Positions 8,412-16,946 of a DNA stretch of 51,143 nt are shown piece by piece. Position 1 is the first letter of the stretch. Each line of letters opens with the position of its first letter. The notes under the pieces were generated by a model that had not been told where the DNA came from, did not search any database, and saw only the letters and a list, made by a program, of their open reading frames with translations. A program made the translations under genes and the position numbers. Location of the stretch: the NCBI GenBank assembly GCA_002838815.1, contig LQGW01000057.1, forward strand, positions 1-51,143, written 5' to 3'. This DNA is from Clostridiaceae bacterium JG1575 (GTDB lineage: Bacteria; Bacillota; Clostridia; Clostridiales; Clostridiaceae).

Positions 8412-8873
8412 TCAGCGCACCAGATGGAGCACGCCGGTGCTCAATAGGGCCATGATAACACCAGCGCCCAAGATGCCTAAAAGGGTGGCCAAAACACTTT
8501 TTTTAAAGCCCAAATCCAAGATGCTGGCGGCGAGCGTTCCCGACCAGGCGCCCGTGCCCGGAATGGGGATCATGACAAAGAGCAGCAAGGCGAGAAAGAT
8601 GTTGTTGGAATGATGGCCCTTCAGGCGTTCCCCCGCTGCTTCGCCGCGGGACAAAATCGCTCGGAACGTGGGTCCGATGCCTCTTTTATGGGCTCCCCAC
8701 TCCAGTACTTTTCGGGAAAAAAGATAGATCACCGGGATGGGCAGCATATTGCCGATGATGGCCACGCCATAGGCGGGAATCAGAGGCAACCCCACGGCTT
8801 GAGAATACGGGATGGCGCCCCGAAGTTCAACAAGGGGCAACATGGATATTAAAAAAACACGTAGATACTCCAT
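8412..8873 (-). CDS. COG2426 small multidrug-export family membrane protein
   Basis: A 153-residue membrane protein with four to five helices. The N-terminal LPLVELRGAIPYSQAVG and the later VMIPIPGTGAWSG are the family's signature re-entrant-looking segments, both with conserved Gly/Pro. The family is annotated as putative small multidrug export proteins, but direct functional evidence is thin, and its fold relates to DedA/SNARE-associated proteins. GGAG lies about 14 nt upstream of the ATG, further than usual. It is a lone gene, convergent with the 7324 gene and downstream of the FetAB pair by about 100 bp, so it might be partly co-transcribed with it. Confidence 0.85.
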   Translation of the reverse strand: MEYLRVFLISMLPLVELRGAIPYSQAVGLPLIPAYGVAIIGNMLPIPVIYLFSRKVLEWGAHKRGIGPTFRAILSRGEAAGERLKGHHSNNIFLALLLFVMIPIPGTGAWSGTLAASILDLGFKKSVLATLLGILGAGVIMALLSTGVLHLVR

Positions 8874-8974
8874 GGGACGGGGTACACTCCTTCATTTAAT
8901 ACGCTTCTATGGTATCACACTTTGCCCTACCGCGTGACCCCATAGGTTTCTCCTTTCTAAAAACACATTGATCC

Positions 8975-9772
8975 TTATGGTTTCTTTTTTTGAAGGAAGC
9001 GCTCCACAATCTGCTGACGATCGTTGATTAAAGAGCGGTAGCCAAACCAGAGGCTCCCGAACACGGATAAACAAACCACCGTCGTGATGGCAATCATAAT
9101 CGCAATTTGATATAGGATGGCGGTAGTGGGCAGCGTGCCTGAGAGAATCTGGCCGGTCATCATTCCAGGAAGCGCAACAATCCCCATTCCCAGCATGTTG
9201 TTCAAGGTAGGTAGCAGCGCTGTTTCCAAGGATTGATTGACCAAGGGCAACAGCACCTCATCGGGATTCGCACCGATGTTGATGAGAGTCTCAATGCGGG
9301 TGTGTTCCAACTGGAAACTCTCGCGAAACGTCTTAACCCCTAAGGAGGTGCCCGTCATGGCGTTGCCCATGATCATGCCGCTGATGGGAATCATGTACTG
9401 GGCATTGAAGACGGATTGCCCCGCCACAAGGGCGACGAAGAAGACTACGACGAAAAGACCCGAGAGGCCGAGGCTCCCCCCCACGGCCCGATAAAACCCG
9501 CGGCCCATGCCCGGATTTTTCGAAACCACTCGGTGGATGGCGAAAACCGTCATGGAGATAAAATAAAGAACGGGGAACACCGGATGAGGATGTTCAAAAA
9601 TATACGTCAATACCAGTCCTGCGATCACCAACTGCAACGTCATGCGGAAGCTGGCCAAAAGCAAAAGCTTCGTTTGATGAATTCGCCGGGACTTCATCAC
9701 AAAAAGCACCACCAGGAGCAGAAGATAGATCAGACCAAATTGCCAAAGCTGCATGCGCACAACGCCCTTCAT
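8975..9772 (-). CDS. fetB: FetB-type (UPF0014) ABC transporter permease
   Basis: A 265-residue membrane protein with about six to seven helices. Typical UPF0014 features are MGNAMTGTSLGVKTF near residue 140, followed by the cytoplasmic EALINIGAN-like segment (here ETLINIGANPDE) and LNNMLGMGIVALPGMMTGQI. In E. coli FetAB exports iron and protects against oxidative stress; the substrate here is inferred from that. Its start directly follows the stop of the ATPase gene, so the two are translationally coupled. A second in-frame ATG six codons on is an alternative start. Confidence 0.85.
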   Translation of the reverse strand: MKGVVRMQLWQFGLIYLLLLVVLFVMKSRRIHQTKLLLLASFRMTLQLVIAGLVLTYIFEHPHPVFPVLYFISMTVFAIHRVVSKNPGMGRGFYRAVGGSLGLSGLFVVVFFVALVAGQSVFNAQYMIPISGMIMGNAMTGTSLGVKTFRESFQLEHTRIETLINIGANPDEVLLPLVNQSLETALLPTLNNMLGMGIVALPGMMTGQILSGTLPTTAILYQIAIMIAITTVVCLSVFGSLWFGYRSLINDRQQIVERFLQKKKP

Positions 9773-10498
9773 CTAACGATCCCCCTTTTCAATGGTTATG
9801 ACCTCTTGAGCAAAGGTTTCCCGCAGCCCATCATCGTGGCTGATGATCAATAGCGTCATCTCCCGCTCCCGAGCAAACTCGATAATCCCTTCGAGAACCC
9901 GATGACCCGTCTGCGCATCCAGCGCGGAGGTGGGTTCATCCATTAAAAGGACCTTGGGTTCAAAAGCCAGACAGATGGCCATAAAAAGGCGCTGTCGTTC
10001 CCCACCGGACATGGTGTCCACTGGATCCTCCCCCTTCACGGGCAGCTGTACGAGGTTTAAAAAGCGATGCAACACGTCCTCAGATAACGGATCAAGGCCC
10101 CGTGTGGCTCGAAAAGCGGCGACATTTTCTTTCACCGTTCCGGGAAATAAAAAGGTATTTTGCCCCAAAAGCAACACCTCTTGGCGAAGCACCAATGGAT
10201 CCAGGGATAAAATGTCACGCCCCTCGAAAAAAATAGTGCCTGAGCTGAGGTTCCTGGTGTTGTTTAATAACCGAAAGAACGTGCTCTTGCCCGCCCCGGA
10301 CTCCCCGCGAATAAAAACGACGCAGCCTTTGCGGATGGCGACGTCCGGAAAATAAAGCCAATTGCCGAAGCTGATGCCTCGGGTTTCGAGAATGATCTTT
10401 GGGTCCTTGGGCGTCCAACGATCCGCGCCTTGGTCTTTCCGAACTTCATCTCCAAAGGGGTTCGCGCCGGACGCGCCCCCGGATCCTTCCTTCAACAT
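9773..10498 (-). CDS. fetA: FetA-type ABC transporter ATP-binding protein
   Basis: A 241-residue ABC ATPase, partner of the permease downstream. Walker A is GESGAGKST (65-73), the Q-loop is LLLGQNTF, the signature motif is MSGGERQR (Met replacing the usual Leu), Walker B is VLLMDEPTSALD and the switch His is in IISHDD. The first 35 residues are a Gly/Asp-rich extension absent from E. coli FetA. The start is supported by AAGGGGG 7 nt upstream. Sequence and the coupled permease make a metal-export or stress role likely, with the metal unproven. Confidence 0.87.
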   Translation of the reverse strand: MLKEGSGGASGANPFGDEVRKDQGADRWTPKDPKIILETRGISFGNWLYFPDVAIRKGCVVFIRGESGAGKSTFFRLLNNTRNLSSGTIFFEGRDILSLDPLVLRQEVLLLGQNTFLFPGTVKENVAAFRATRGLDPLSEDVLHRFLNLVQLPVKGEDPVDTMSGGERQRLFMAICLAFEPKVLLMDEPTSALDAQTGHRVLEGIIEFAREREMTLLIISHDDGLRETFAQEVITIEKGDR

Positions 10499-10874
10499 AG
10501 TAAATCCCCCTTCTTCCTCGTTTGCTGCATCCCCTCATTGGGGAAGGGACTGGGCTTCTTTCCTCCATTCTATCGAAGAAAGAGCCGTTGTTCGAGGGGT
10601 ATTTTCCCTTCTGGTCGCTTATTGATGAGCGATTATCCCATGGGCGGTTTCCCATGCCTCTCAAAAGTCTGGCGTGGGCCGCTGGGCTAGAATTGATTCT
10701 TTTTTCGACGTTCGTTTCGAGCTCTTGGGGACCTTTTTCTAAAGAAGCCTCGGGTCTTTTTGTAAAATTGGACCAAGAATCGGAGATTTTTCGTTCTTTT
10801 TGTCTTCCCGCATCCCCCGGAGACCTCAAAGGGGATTATAATGGTAGTATTCTCGTTCATATCACGGGGGGCCT
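10499..10874. other. Divergent intergenic region between fetA and the molybdenum unit
   Basis: About 375 bp without a supportable gene; open frames across it on both strands lack ribosome sites and family resemblance. A TATAAT at 10837-10842 is suited to the ModE-like gene. No molybdenum-cofactor riboswitch could be recognised by eye. Confidence 0.5.
10837..10842 (+). promoter_or_regulatory. Candidate -10 of the modE-like operon
   Basis: Perfect TATAAT 32 nt upstream of the start at 10875, without a convincing -35. Confidence 0.4.
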
Positions 10875-11264
10875 ATGGACTCTTTTCATTTAAAAATGCA
10901 GCTGAAGATTCTGGCTGGGGATGAACCGGTCCTAGGTCCGGGCCTAGTCACTCTTTTGACCCACATTCAAACCACCGGCTCTTTGCGCCGAGCCAGCAAG
11001 GCCATGGGCATGTCCTATGCGAAGTGCTGGAGGATCCTTGCTCACGCAGAAAATACCTTCGGAAAATCCCTGACCAAAAAAACCATCGGTGGACCTCAGG
11101 GAGGCTCGTCCTGCCTCACCCCCTTGGCTTTGAACCTGATGGCCCGATATGAGGCCTTTTCGACCCAATCCGCCGCAGCGGTTCAGCAGCTCTATGAAAC
11201 GATCTTTCTGAGCGACCCAGACTTATCAAAAATCCTCGCCCCTACGAGTACCCCAAAGGAATGA
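10875..11264 (+). CDS. ModE-like N-terminal domain transcriptional regulator
   Basis: A 129-residue protein matching the DNA-binding half of ModE: an initial strand (LKILAGDEPVLGPG), then a winged helix with TTGSLRRASKAMGMSYAKCW and the wing GGPQGGSSCLTPLA. The molybdate-binding MOP/TOBE half is absent, as in many clostridial ModE-type proteins, so ligand sensing must be indirect or lie elsewhere. The start has GGGGGGCCT before it. It is 4 bp upstream of the MoeA-like gene and leads an operon with modABC, which suggests control of molybdate uptake. Confidence 0.85.
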   Translation: MDSFHLKMQLKILAGDEPVLGPGLVTLLTHIQTTGSLRRASKAMGMSYAKCWRILAHAENTFGKSLTKKTIGGPQGGSSCLTPLALNLMARYEAFSTQSAAAVQQLYETIFLSDPDLSKILAPTSTPKE

Positions 11265-11268
11265 AGCC

Positions 11269-12255
11269 ATGAAAAAAGTATGCGTTGAAGAGGCCGTCGG
11301 CCAGATCTTAGCCCACGACGTCACCCGGATTCTTCCCGGGAAAGAAAAAGGCCCGCTGTTTCGGCGGGGACACGTCATTGCTCCAGAGGATGTTCCTCTT
11401 CTCTTGGACATTGGAAAAAAGAATCTCTATATCACTACCTCCGAGGAGCCGGAGGTGCATGAGGATGAGGCGGCTCAGCGCATCGTCTCTTTTGCCGCAG
11501 GAAGCGGCGTTCAGGCCTCCCCTCCCTCAGAAGGAAAAATCAACCTCAGCGCCCAAATTCCCGGGGTTCTGCGCATCGATGAAGACCGTTTGATCGACTT
11601 TTTAAGTGCCGGTGAGATCTGTTTTTCCACCGCTACGCCCCAGTTGCCTGTGGCTCCTGGGGATCTATTAGCCGCCTGCCGCATCATTCCGCTCACCATT
11701 GAGCAGCGGCACCTTGAACAGCGGCTGCAGCCCTGGATCGCCGAGCCCCCACTGTTATGGGTGGAGCCTTATCAGCCCCAAAAAGTCGGCCTCGTCATTA
11801 CGGGTTCGGAGGTGGCGCAAGGACGGATTCCCGATGGCTTTGGCCCCCTATTGACCCAGAAGAACGAAGCCATGGGCGCCATGGTTTTAGGACGATCCTA
11901 TCCTGGAGACGATCCCGACGCCATTGAAGGAGCCATCCTCGCGTTTATCGAATCCGGCGCCACCCTCGTGGAGATTACCGGCGGCATGAGCGTGGATCCC
12001 GACGACTGCACCCCTGACGCCATCACCCGCGCGGCCACGCAGGTGGTTTCTTATGGATCCAGTGTTTTGCCTGGAGCCATGTTTATGTTGGCTTATCGCA
12101 ACGAAATCCCTTTAGTGGGACTCCCCGGTGGCGTGGCCGTCTCCCCCTTTAGCATGTTTGATTTTGTCGTCCCCCGCCTTTTCTGCGGCGAACGATTGGA
12201 TGCCTCGACCCTTAGCCGCATGGCGGTGGGCGGCCTGCTCGCAGCCCGTCGCTGA
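11269..12255 (+). CDS. MoeA/MogA-like molybdopterin-binding protein
   Basis: A 328-residue protein. The N-terminal 170 residues resemble the MoeA-like linker domains (VEEAVGQILAHDVTRI, then a Gly-containing PGKEKGPLFRRGH). The C-terminal half is a MoCF-type domain with VGLVITGSEV (about 180-189), ITGGMSVDPDDCTPDAI (about 236-252) and LPGAMFMLAY...PLVGLPGG. It is shorter than canonical MoeA (about 400 residues). Proteins of this type accompany ModE-like regulators in clostridia and are thought to handle molybdopterin or its adenylate; the exact reaction is not known. Start 4 bp after the regulator stop; co-transcription is very likely. Confidence 0.8.
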   Translation: MKKVCVEEAVGQILAHDVTRILPGKEKGPLFRRGHVIAPEDVPLLLDIGKKNLYITTSEEPEVHEDEAAQRIVSFAAGSGVQASPPSEGKINLSAQIPGVLRIDEDRLIDFLSAGEICFSTATPQLPVAPGDLLAACRIIPLTIEQRHLEQRLQPWIAEPPLLWVEPYQPQKVGLVITGSEVAQGRIPDGFGPLLTQKNEAMGAMVLGRSYPGDDPDAIEGAILAFIESGATLVEITGGMSVDPDDCTPDAITRAATQVVSYGSSVLPGAMFMLAYRNEIPLVGLPGGVAVSPFSMFDFVVPRLFCGERLDASTLSRMAVGGLLAARR

Positions 12256-12275
12256 CCCTTCGATTCCCTTTTTTA

Positions 12276-12300
12276 GGATCCGGACCCTCTGGTCCGATCC
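12276..12300 (+). other. Intra-operon hairpin before modA
   Basis: CGGACC pairs with GGTCCG around CTCT, extended by GGAT/ATCC with a one-base bulge. There is no T-run, so it is more likely an mRNA-stability or partial-attenuation element that raises modA over the upstream genes than a full terminator. Confidence 0.55.
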
Positions 12301-12328
12301 CTGATAAAAGTACAAGGAGTGAAAACAA

Positions 12329-13126
12329 ATGAACAAATCCTTTAAAACACGCTGTGTCGCCCTGGCCATGACGAGCCTTCTGATGGTGGGATGCGCCCCG
12401 AAGCCCTATGCCCCAGGATCAGGCTCCAAAGAAAAAAAGAAAATCACTTTGGCCGCCGCAGCAAGCCTTCGCTATTCTTTTGACGACAAACTGATCCCAG
12501 CCTTTGAAAAGGCGAATCCTGAGTACAAAGTTGAAGCCACCTACGATGCTTCGGGCAAGCTGCAAAAACAGATCGAACAAGGCTTAAAGGCCGATGTGTT
12601 CTTTAGCGCCGGTAAAAAGCAGATGGACGCGCTGATCAAAGGTGGATTTATGAAGGGGGATTCCATGGTGGATCTTCTAGAAAATAAACTCGTGCTCATT
12701 GTCCCCAAAAATAATGACACTTTTAAAGAATTCAACGACATCACCAAAGGCAAGAAAGTTGCCGTGGGCGATCCTGCCAGTGTCCCTGCCGGCCAGTATG
12801 CCGAGCAGGTACTGACCAAGATGAATCTTTGGAAGGACCTCAAAGGCAAAGCCTCCCTTGGCACCAACGTCACGGAAGTGTTAAAGTGGGTCTCTGAGGG
12901 CGCTGCCGACTGCGGCTTGGTTTATGCGACGGATGCCGCAACCTCTCAGAAGATTCGCGTCGTGGCCTTGGCCCCAGAGGAAGCTTTGCCCAACAAAATC
13001 CTCTATCCTGTGGCCTTAACGGACCGTTATGAAAAGGACGGCGCCAAAAAGTTCCTCGATTTTCTGCAAACCAAGGAAGCCAAGGACGTTTTTGAACAAT
13101 ACGGATTCTCCATCAATAAAAAATAA
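12329..13126 (+). CDS. modA: Molybdate-binding lipoprotein of an ABC transporter
   Basis: A 265-residue substrate-binding protein with a lipoprotein signal: basic N terminus, hydrophobic core and lipobox LMVGC with Cys22. The mature part begins with ITLAAAASLRYSF-like sequence and has DASGKLQKQIEQGLKADVFFSAG, VGDPASVPAGQYAEQ and GLVYATDA, all typical of ModA. It would capture molybdate (or tungstate) outside the membrane and deliver it to ModBC. AAGGAG lies upstream of the ATG. It is separated from the MoeA-like gene by a hairpin and lies 40 bp before modB. Confidence 0.93.
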   Translation: MNKSFKTRCVALAMTSLLMVGCAPKPYAPGSGSKEKKKITLAAAASLRYSFDDKLIPAFEKANPEYKVEATYDASGKLQKQIEQGLKADVFFSAGKKQMDALIKGGFMKGDSMVDLLENKLVLIVPKNNDTFKEFNDITKGKKVAVGDPASVPAGQYAEQVLTKMNLWKDLKGKASLGTNVTEVLKWVSEGAADCGLVYATDAATSQKIRVVALAPEEALPNKILYPVALTDRYEKDGAKKFLDFLQTKEAKDVFEQYGFSINKK

Positions 13127-13166
13127 CGCCAACGAATCATTGCTTTAGCGAAAGGAAACGCACGCC

Positions 13167-13832
13167 GTGGATACCTCCCCCATTCTCATCTCCCTGAAAA
13201 CCGCCACCTTAGCCATCCTCATCACTTTTTTCGGAGGGCTTTTCATGGCCTACTGGGTGGGACGGGTGAAGCATCCTAAGCTGCGTTTTTTTTTGGATTT
13301 ACTCCTGACGCTGCCCATGGTGCTTCCCCCCACCGTGGCGGGATTTTTTCTTTTATATTCCTTTGGGGATTTTCGCTTTCTAGGGAAGATCCTCATTGCT
13401 TTATTCGGCTCGGGCATCACCTTCACTTTCGGCGCCACCGTCCTTGCGGCAACGGTGATCTCCTTTCCCTTGATGTACCGATCCGCTCGGGCGGCTTTTC
13501 TGCAGGTGCCCCGGGACATTGAAGACGCCGCAAGAACCTTGGGGGCTTCGGAATTCCGTATTTTTTACCGCGTCACCTTGCCCAACGCTTGGCCGGGAAT
13601 CACCTCCGGCGTCGTTTTGGCCTTTACCCGAGGCCTGGGCGAATTTGGCGCCACCGCCATGATTGCGGGAAACATTCAAGGAAAAACTCGCACCCTGCCT
13701 TTGGCGATTTATTCAGAAGTGGCCGCCGGCAAAGAACCTGAGGCCATGCAGTACGTCCTGATTCTGCTGTCCGTTGCGATTCTTGCCCTATTCATCTTGG
13801 GCCTAGTCGATCAAAAAGGAGGACGCGCATGA
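13167..13832 (+). CDS. modB: Molybdate ABC transporter permease
   Basis: A 221-residue permease with five to six membrane helices and the cytoplasmic EAA loop (EDAARTLGASEFRIFYRVTL, near 120-140) that contacts ModC. The start is GTG, with AAAGGAAA about 10 nt upstream; no better ATG fits the length. The family's PMVLPPTVAGF segment is present at about 50-60. It overlaps modC by 4 bp (ATGA), so translation is coupled. Confidence 0.92.
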   Translation: MDTSPILISLKTATLAILITFFGGLFMAYWVGRVKHPKLRFFLDLLLTLPMVLPPTVAGFFLLYSFGDFRFLGKILIALFGSGITFTFGATVLAATVISFPLMYRSARAAFLQVPRDIEDAARTLGASEFRIFYRVTLPNAWPGITSGVVLAFTRGLGEFGATAMIAGNIQGKTRTLPLAIYSEVAAGKEPEAMQYVLILLSVAILALFILGLVDQKGGRA

Positions 13833-14851
13833 ATCTTCTCATCCAGACCCAAACCACTTATGAAGACTTTACCCTCTGCTTGGACGCTGAGTTTTCCCCC
13901 GGCTCCACCGCCATCCTTGGCCCCTCAGGCTGCGGCAAATCTTTGACGCTTAAAACCATTGCGGGCCTCACCCGCCCCCAAGAGGGACGCATCGTGCACG
14001 GACAAGAGGTCTACTTTGACCACAATCGCCGCCTCTTTGTCTCGCCGCAGCATCGCAAAGTTGGGTATCTTTTTCAAAACTACGCCCTCTTCCCCCACCT
14101 CACCGTGGAGGAAAACATCGGCTTTGCCCTGAGAAAGGGCGCCCGGCGCACCGCCTTGGTGGATCAGTACTGCAAAAGCTTTCAAATCGAACACCTGAAG
14201 AACAAGCGCCCCGGTGAAATCTCCGGCGGTCAGCAACAGCGCGTCGCCTTGGCCCGCCTCTTCGCCTATGACCCGGACATTCTTTTGTTGGACGAGCCGT
14301 TTTCCGCGCTGGACGCCCAAATGAAGCAAGAACTCTATCAAGAGCTTTACGACGTCATCCACCGCTTCAGCGGCATCACGCTCTTGGTCACCCACGATAA
14401 AGCGGAGGCCTATGATTTGTCCTCCCGTCTCTTCCTCATGGATCAAGGGCACATCCTGCGTCGCGGGGCAACCCAAGAAGTCTTTCAGTGCCCCCATACG
14501 CTGCGCGAAGCCGAAATCTTAGGCTACCAGAATATCTCCCCGGTGAAGCAACTGCCCCAAGGAAAAATTCATGCCGTGGATTGGAATCTAACCTATGAAG
14601 GAATCTTAGCGCCACAGGTGACCCATGTGGCCGCTCCGCCAGAGGCCATCGAGGCCGCTAAGGAGCCTTTCTGCGATGATCTGGGGCATTTGCGCTTATT
14701 GCCCATTCGCACGCGTTCGGGATATCTCGCCCATGAAGTGCGGTTCGCCGACCATTTGACCTACCTGCAACCCAAGGGCCTGCAAGGAGGACACTATCGT
14801 CTGGATCTTCAAAAGCTATTGCCCCTTTCCTCTGGGGCCAACGATGCCTAG
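13829..14851 (+). CDS. modC: Molybdate ABC transporter ATP-binding protein
   Basis: A 340-residue ATPase. Walker A GPSGCGKSL (31-39), Q-loop YLFQNYALFPHL, signature ISGGQQQR, Walker B ILLLDEPFSALD and switch VTHDKAEAY are all intact. The C-terminal 100 residues form a TOBE-like region (NISPVKQL, DWNLTYEGI) that in the family senses molybdate. It drives import through ModB. The last gene of the operon; no clear terminator follows it. Confidence 0.93.
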   Translation: MNLLIQTQTTYEDFTLCLDAEFSPGSTAILGPSGCGKSLTLKTIAGLTRPQEGRIVHGQEVYFDHNRRLFVSPQHRKVGYLFQNYALFPHLTVEENIGFALRKGARRTALVDQYCKSFQIEHLKNKRPGEISGGQQQRVALARLFAYDPDILLLDEPFSALDAQMKQELYQELYDVIHRFSGITLLVTHDKAEAYDLSSRLFLMDQGHILRRGATQEVFQCPHTLREAEILGYQNISPVKQLPQGKIHAVDWNLTYEGILAPQVTHVAAPPEAIEAAKEPFCDDLGHLRLLPIRTRSGYLAHEVRFADHLTYLQPKGLQGGHYRLDLQKLLPLSSGANDA

Positions 14852-15258
14852 CCTCCCCGTACCGATAATTCGAAAATCCGGCAAAACTGACTCCTCGCTC
14901 CTTCCAGAACGTGGTCCCCTTCGTTCCTCCAGATGTTGCGAACAAGTTGTATCCCTCTATGAAAAGACATAGAATGAGTGAAATACTGATCCCCCCTCAA
15001 GGGACTTCTTGAAAAACAGTTCTCGAAAGACCGGATCTCCGCTTTCGCTCTTACCGATTCTGACGTTCCCCTGGCGTTGGAAAAAAGTCCAGTCTATGAC
15101 AGTTCTTTGGGCATCTGCGGGCCAATACGGTGAAGGACTCTTTTGACGTCACAACGCCTGAGCACACGCTCCTACTTTCGCTCTAGGTATAAACCCCATC
15201 TATGACAAAGGGCGCGTCCCAAGGATCCTAACCCCCTAAACAATGAACGACCTGAAAC
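14852..15258. other. Non-coding, apparently degraded region after modC
   Basis: About 400 bp with no open frame that has a ribosome site or recognisable protein. Base composition and frequent stops look like decayed coding DNA, possibly of a mobile element, but I could not match it to any family. Confidence 0.4.
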
Positions 15259-15303
15259 AAAAAAGTGCCAAGAGCGGGATCCCCCGCTCTTGGCACTTTT
15301 TTT
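15259..15303. terminator. Strong bidirectional terminator-like hairpin
   Basis: AAAAAAGTGCCAAGAGCGGG and its exact complement around a 5-nt loop, flanked by A and T runs. It lies about 400 bp after modC and about 215 bp beyond the IS30 relic, so it may be the original modC terminator displaced by decay or insertion. Confidence 0.85.
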
Positions 15304-15519
15304 CAAGCTCAGTCTCTTTTGAGTTGCCGCTGCCTTATAGGCAAGCGGTCAATAAGAGCACATCCCAATGCTTTAACCACCGTGAGACCATTGCGGCATT
15401 AAGACTTGGCGGTGCTGCGGTACGGTCAAATTTCGGTCGCGCCTTTGGACTGCGAACGTCATGTCATGCTGCTGGGTTGTTGCCGGATTGAAGCGATTTT
15501 TCGCTGAGGTACGACCTAT
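15304..15519. other. Probable non-coding end of the IS30-like relic
   Basis: No gene is visible. The stretch lies just downstream of the transposase stop codon and may include the element's terminal region, but I could not recognise an inverted repeat with confidence. Confidence 0.3.
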
Positions 15520-16279
15520 TCATCGACCATTGAATCGTCCCTCAGGCGACACAGGAATAGATCCGATCCGATCCAATTCATCCTCAAAGAGATCCTCCGG
15601 AGTGCGGCAGCCCAGGAGCTTCCTCGAAAAGCGGTATCCCAAATCTCGATCTGAGCGATCGGCGCATCAAAGGAGCTGTCGATCCGGATCCTCTTGGGAT
15701 GAATCTGCGAATTAGGCCGTTGGGACGCTCTACGGATCCCTTTTCACAAGAGGGATCGGGCGGGGCAAAGAAGACCAGCGTTTTGCTTTGAGTCTTCCCG
15801 CTTGAATCCCCTCGAGAACTCGGAGCCGTTGTCGGTTGGAACCGTCTTGAAGAGGTCATCTCAGGGCTCCCTATGCTGGGATGGGACGGCCGCTCAGGCA
15901 GCCATGACACCGCTTGGATCCCGACTGGCCACACGAATCATCCCGTACTCGCATGTCTTGCGCTCAATCCTAGTGAGCAGAGCCTCGTCCTCCTTTTTCT
16001 TTGAACCGATGACAAGGTCTGCCTCCCAGCGCCCGAACTCCCCTTACGCTCATTTGCTTGCGTTGGTCGTTCTTCGATGCTACGCCCGAGCATCCGCTTG
16101 TTTTCGCGGTTTTTCGCCTCCTTGGACCATCGACGCCGTTTCTCAGGACGGTGGAGGTTCTTGAGGCCAAGCCATCCGAAGGTCGCATAGCCCGAGAGGG
16201 TCTTGGTACGGACGATCTGCCCTTTGGTGAACAGGCCTTCTTTCAAGGCATAACCAACGAAAGCATCCAGCGACCTCGT
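15520..16279 (-). pseudogene. Truncated, frameshifted IS30-family transposase
   Basis: Read on the minus strand across several frames, the DNA gives the order of an IS30 transposase: a KTLSGYATFGWLGLKNLHRP segment, RENKRMLGRSIEERP, then (frameshift) WEADLVIGSKKKEDEALL with the first catalytic Asp, TDNGSEF with the second, then (frameshift) the CEKGSVERPNGLIRRF block with the catalytic Glu, and finally CRTPEDLFEDELDRI. At least three frame changes are needed. The N-terminal helix-turn-helix part, about 100 residues, is missing: the relic starts 3 bp from the stop codon of the YbaK gene. It cannot encode an active enzyme. Confidence 0.85.
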
Positions 16280-16282
16280 CCA

Positions 16283-16777
16283 TCATCTGTCTAAGGGACG
16301 AGCCACCTTGGCCATTTGGGCGTTCAAAAGCTGCAACAGCTCCCCCGGGGCTACGAGGATCTGCCAGCCCCGTTTCCCTGCAGAAACGAGGATCTTCTCT
16401 CGGGATTCAGCCGCTTGATCCAAAATGGTGGGAAACTGCTTTTTCATCCCAATGGGCGAGCAACCGCCTCGCACGTACCCCGTGATACGCTCCAAATCCT
16501 TCAACTCCAAAAGAGCCACGGATTTTTCACCCACCACCTTAGCCGCTTCCTTAAAATCCAGCACGGCCTCTCCTTGCAACACAAACACATAAAAGGCACC
16601 GGAATGCCCTTGGCAGACGATGGTTTTAAAAATGTCCTCCGCCCGCTGACCGGTGCGCTGGCTGATGGCTTCATAGCTGAGCTCTTCTGTAGGACCCAAA
16701 GGTAAAAAATCAAAAAGTTCGTAGTCAATACCTGCGCTCTCAAGCTTGCGCACGGCATTGGTTTTTACTCGTTTCAT
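16283..16777 (-). CDS. ybaK: YbaK/EbsC-type aminoacyl-tRNA deacylase
   Basis: A 164-residue protein that in the family hydrolyses mischarged Cys-tRNA(Pro). Visible: KTIVCQGHSGAFYVFVL (strand and the conserved Lys region), VRGGCSPIGMKKQFPT (100-115), and the ISAGKRGWQI-like strand (VSAGKRGWQILVAP) that ends the fold. The start at 16777 has GGGAGG 6 nt upstream; a longer frame from 16855 lacks one. Length is normal for the family. Its stop lies 3 bp from a truncated IS30 transposase, so the final few residues could have been altered by that insertion. Confidence 0.92.
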   Translation of the reverse strand: MKRVKTNAVRKLESAGIDYELFDFLPLGPTEELSYEAISQRTGQRAEDIFKTIVCQGHSGAFYVFVLQGEAVLDFKEAAKVVGEKSVALLELKDLERITGYVRGGCSPIGMKKQFPTILDQAAESREKILVSAGKRGWQILVAPGELLQLLNAQMAKVARPLDR

Positions 16778-16946
16778 GGCATCCTCCCAAAAACGCTCCT
16801 CTTTCTTGACAAGGATTGCAAGAAGGGAAATAATAAATGTGACACGCTGTCGCATTTATGTTACGAAGCATCGGATTCCCTTTTGCCTTTTCCCTTAGTT
16901 TAGCATATTGAAAAGAAGAATCGATGCATGAACAGGAGGAATTATT

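Noticed and set aside
10446-10829. 127-codon minus-strand open frame upstream of fetA
   Set aside because: No ribosome site or family resemblance, and it overlaps the fetA 5' end, whose own start has a good site.
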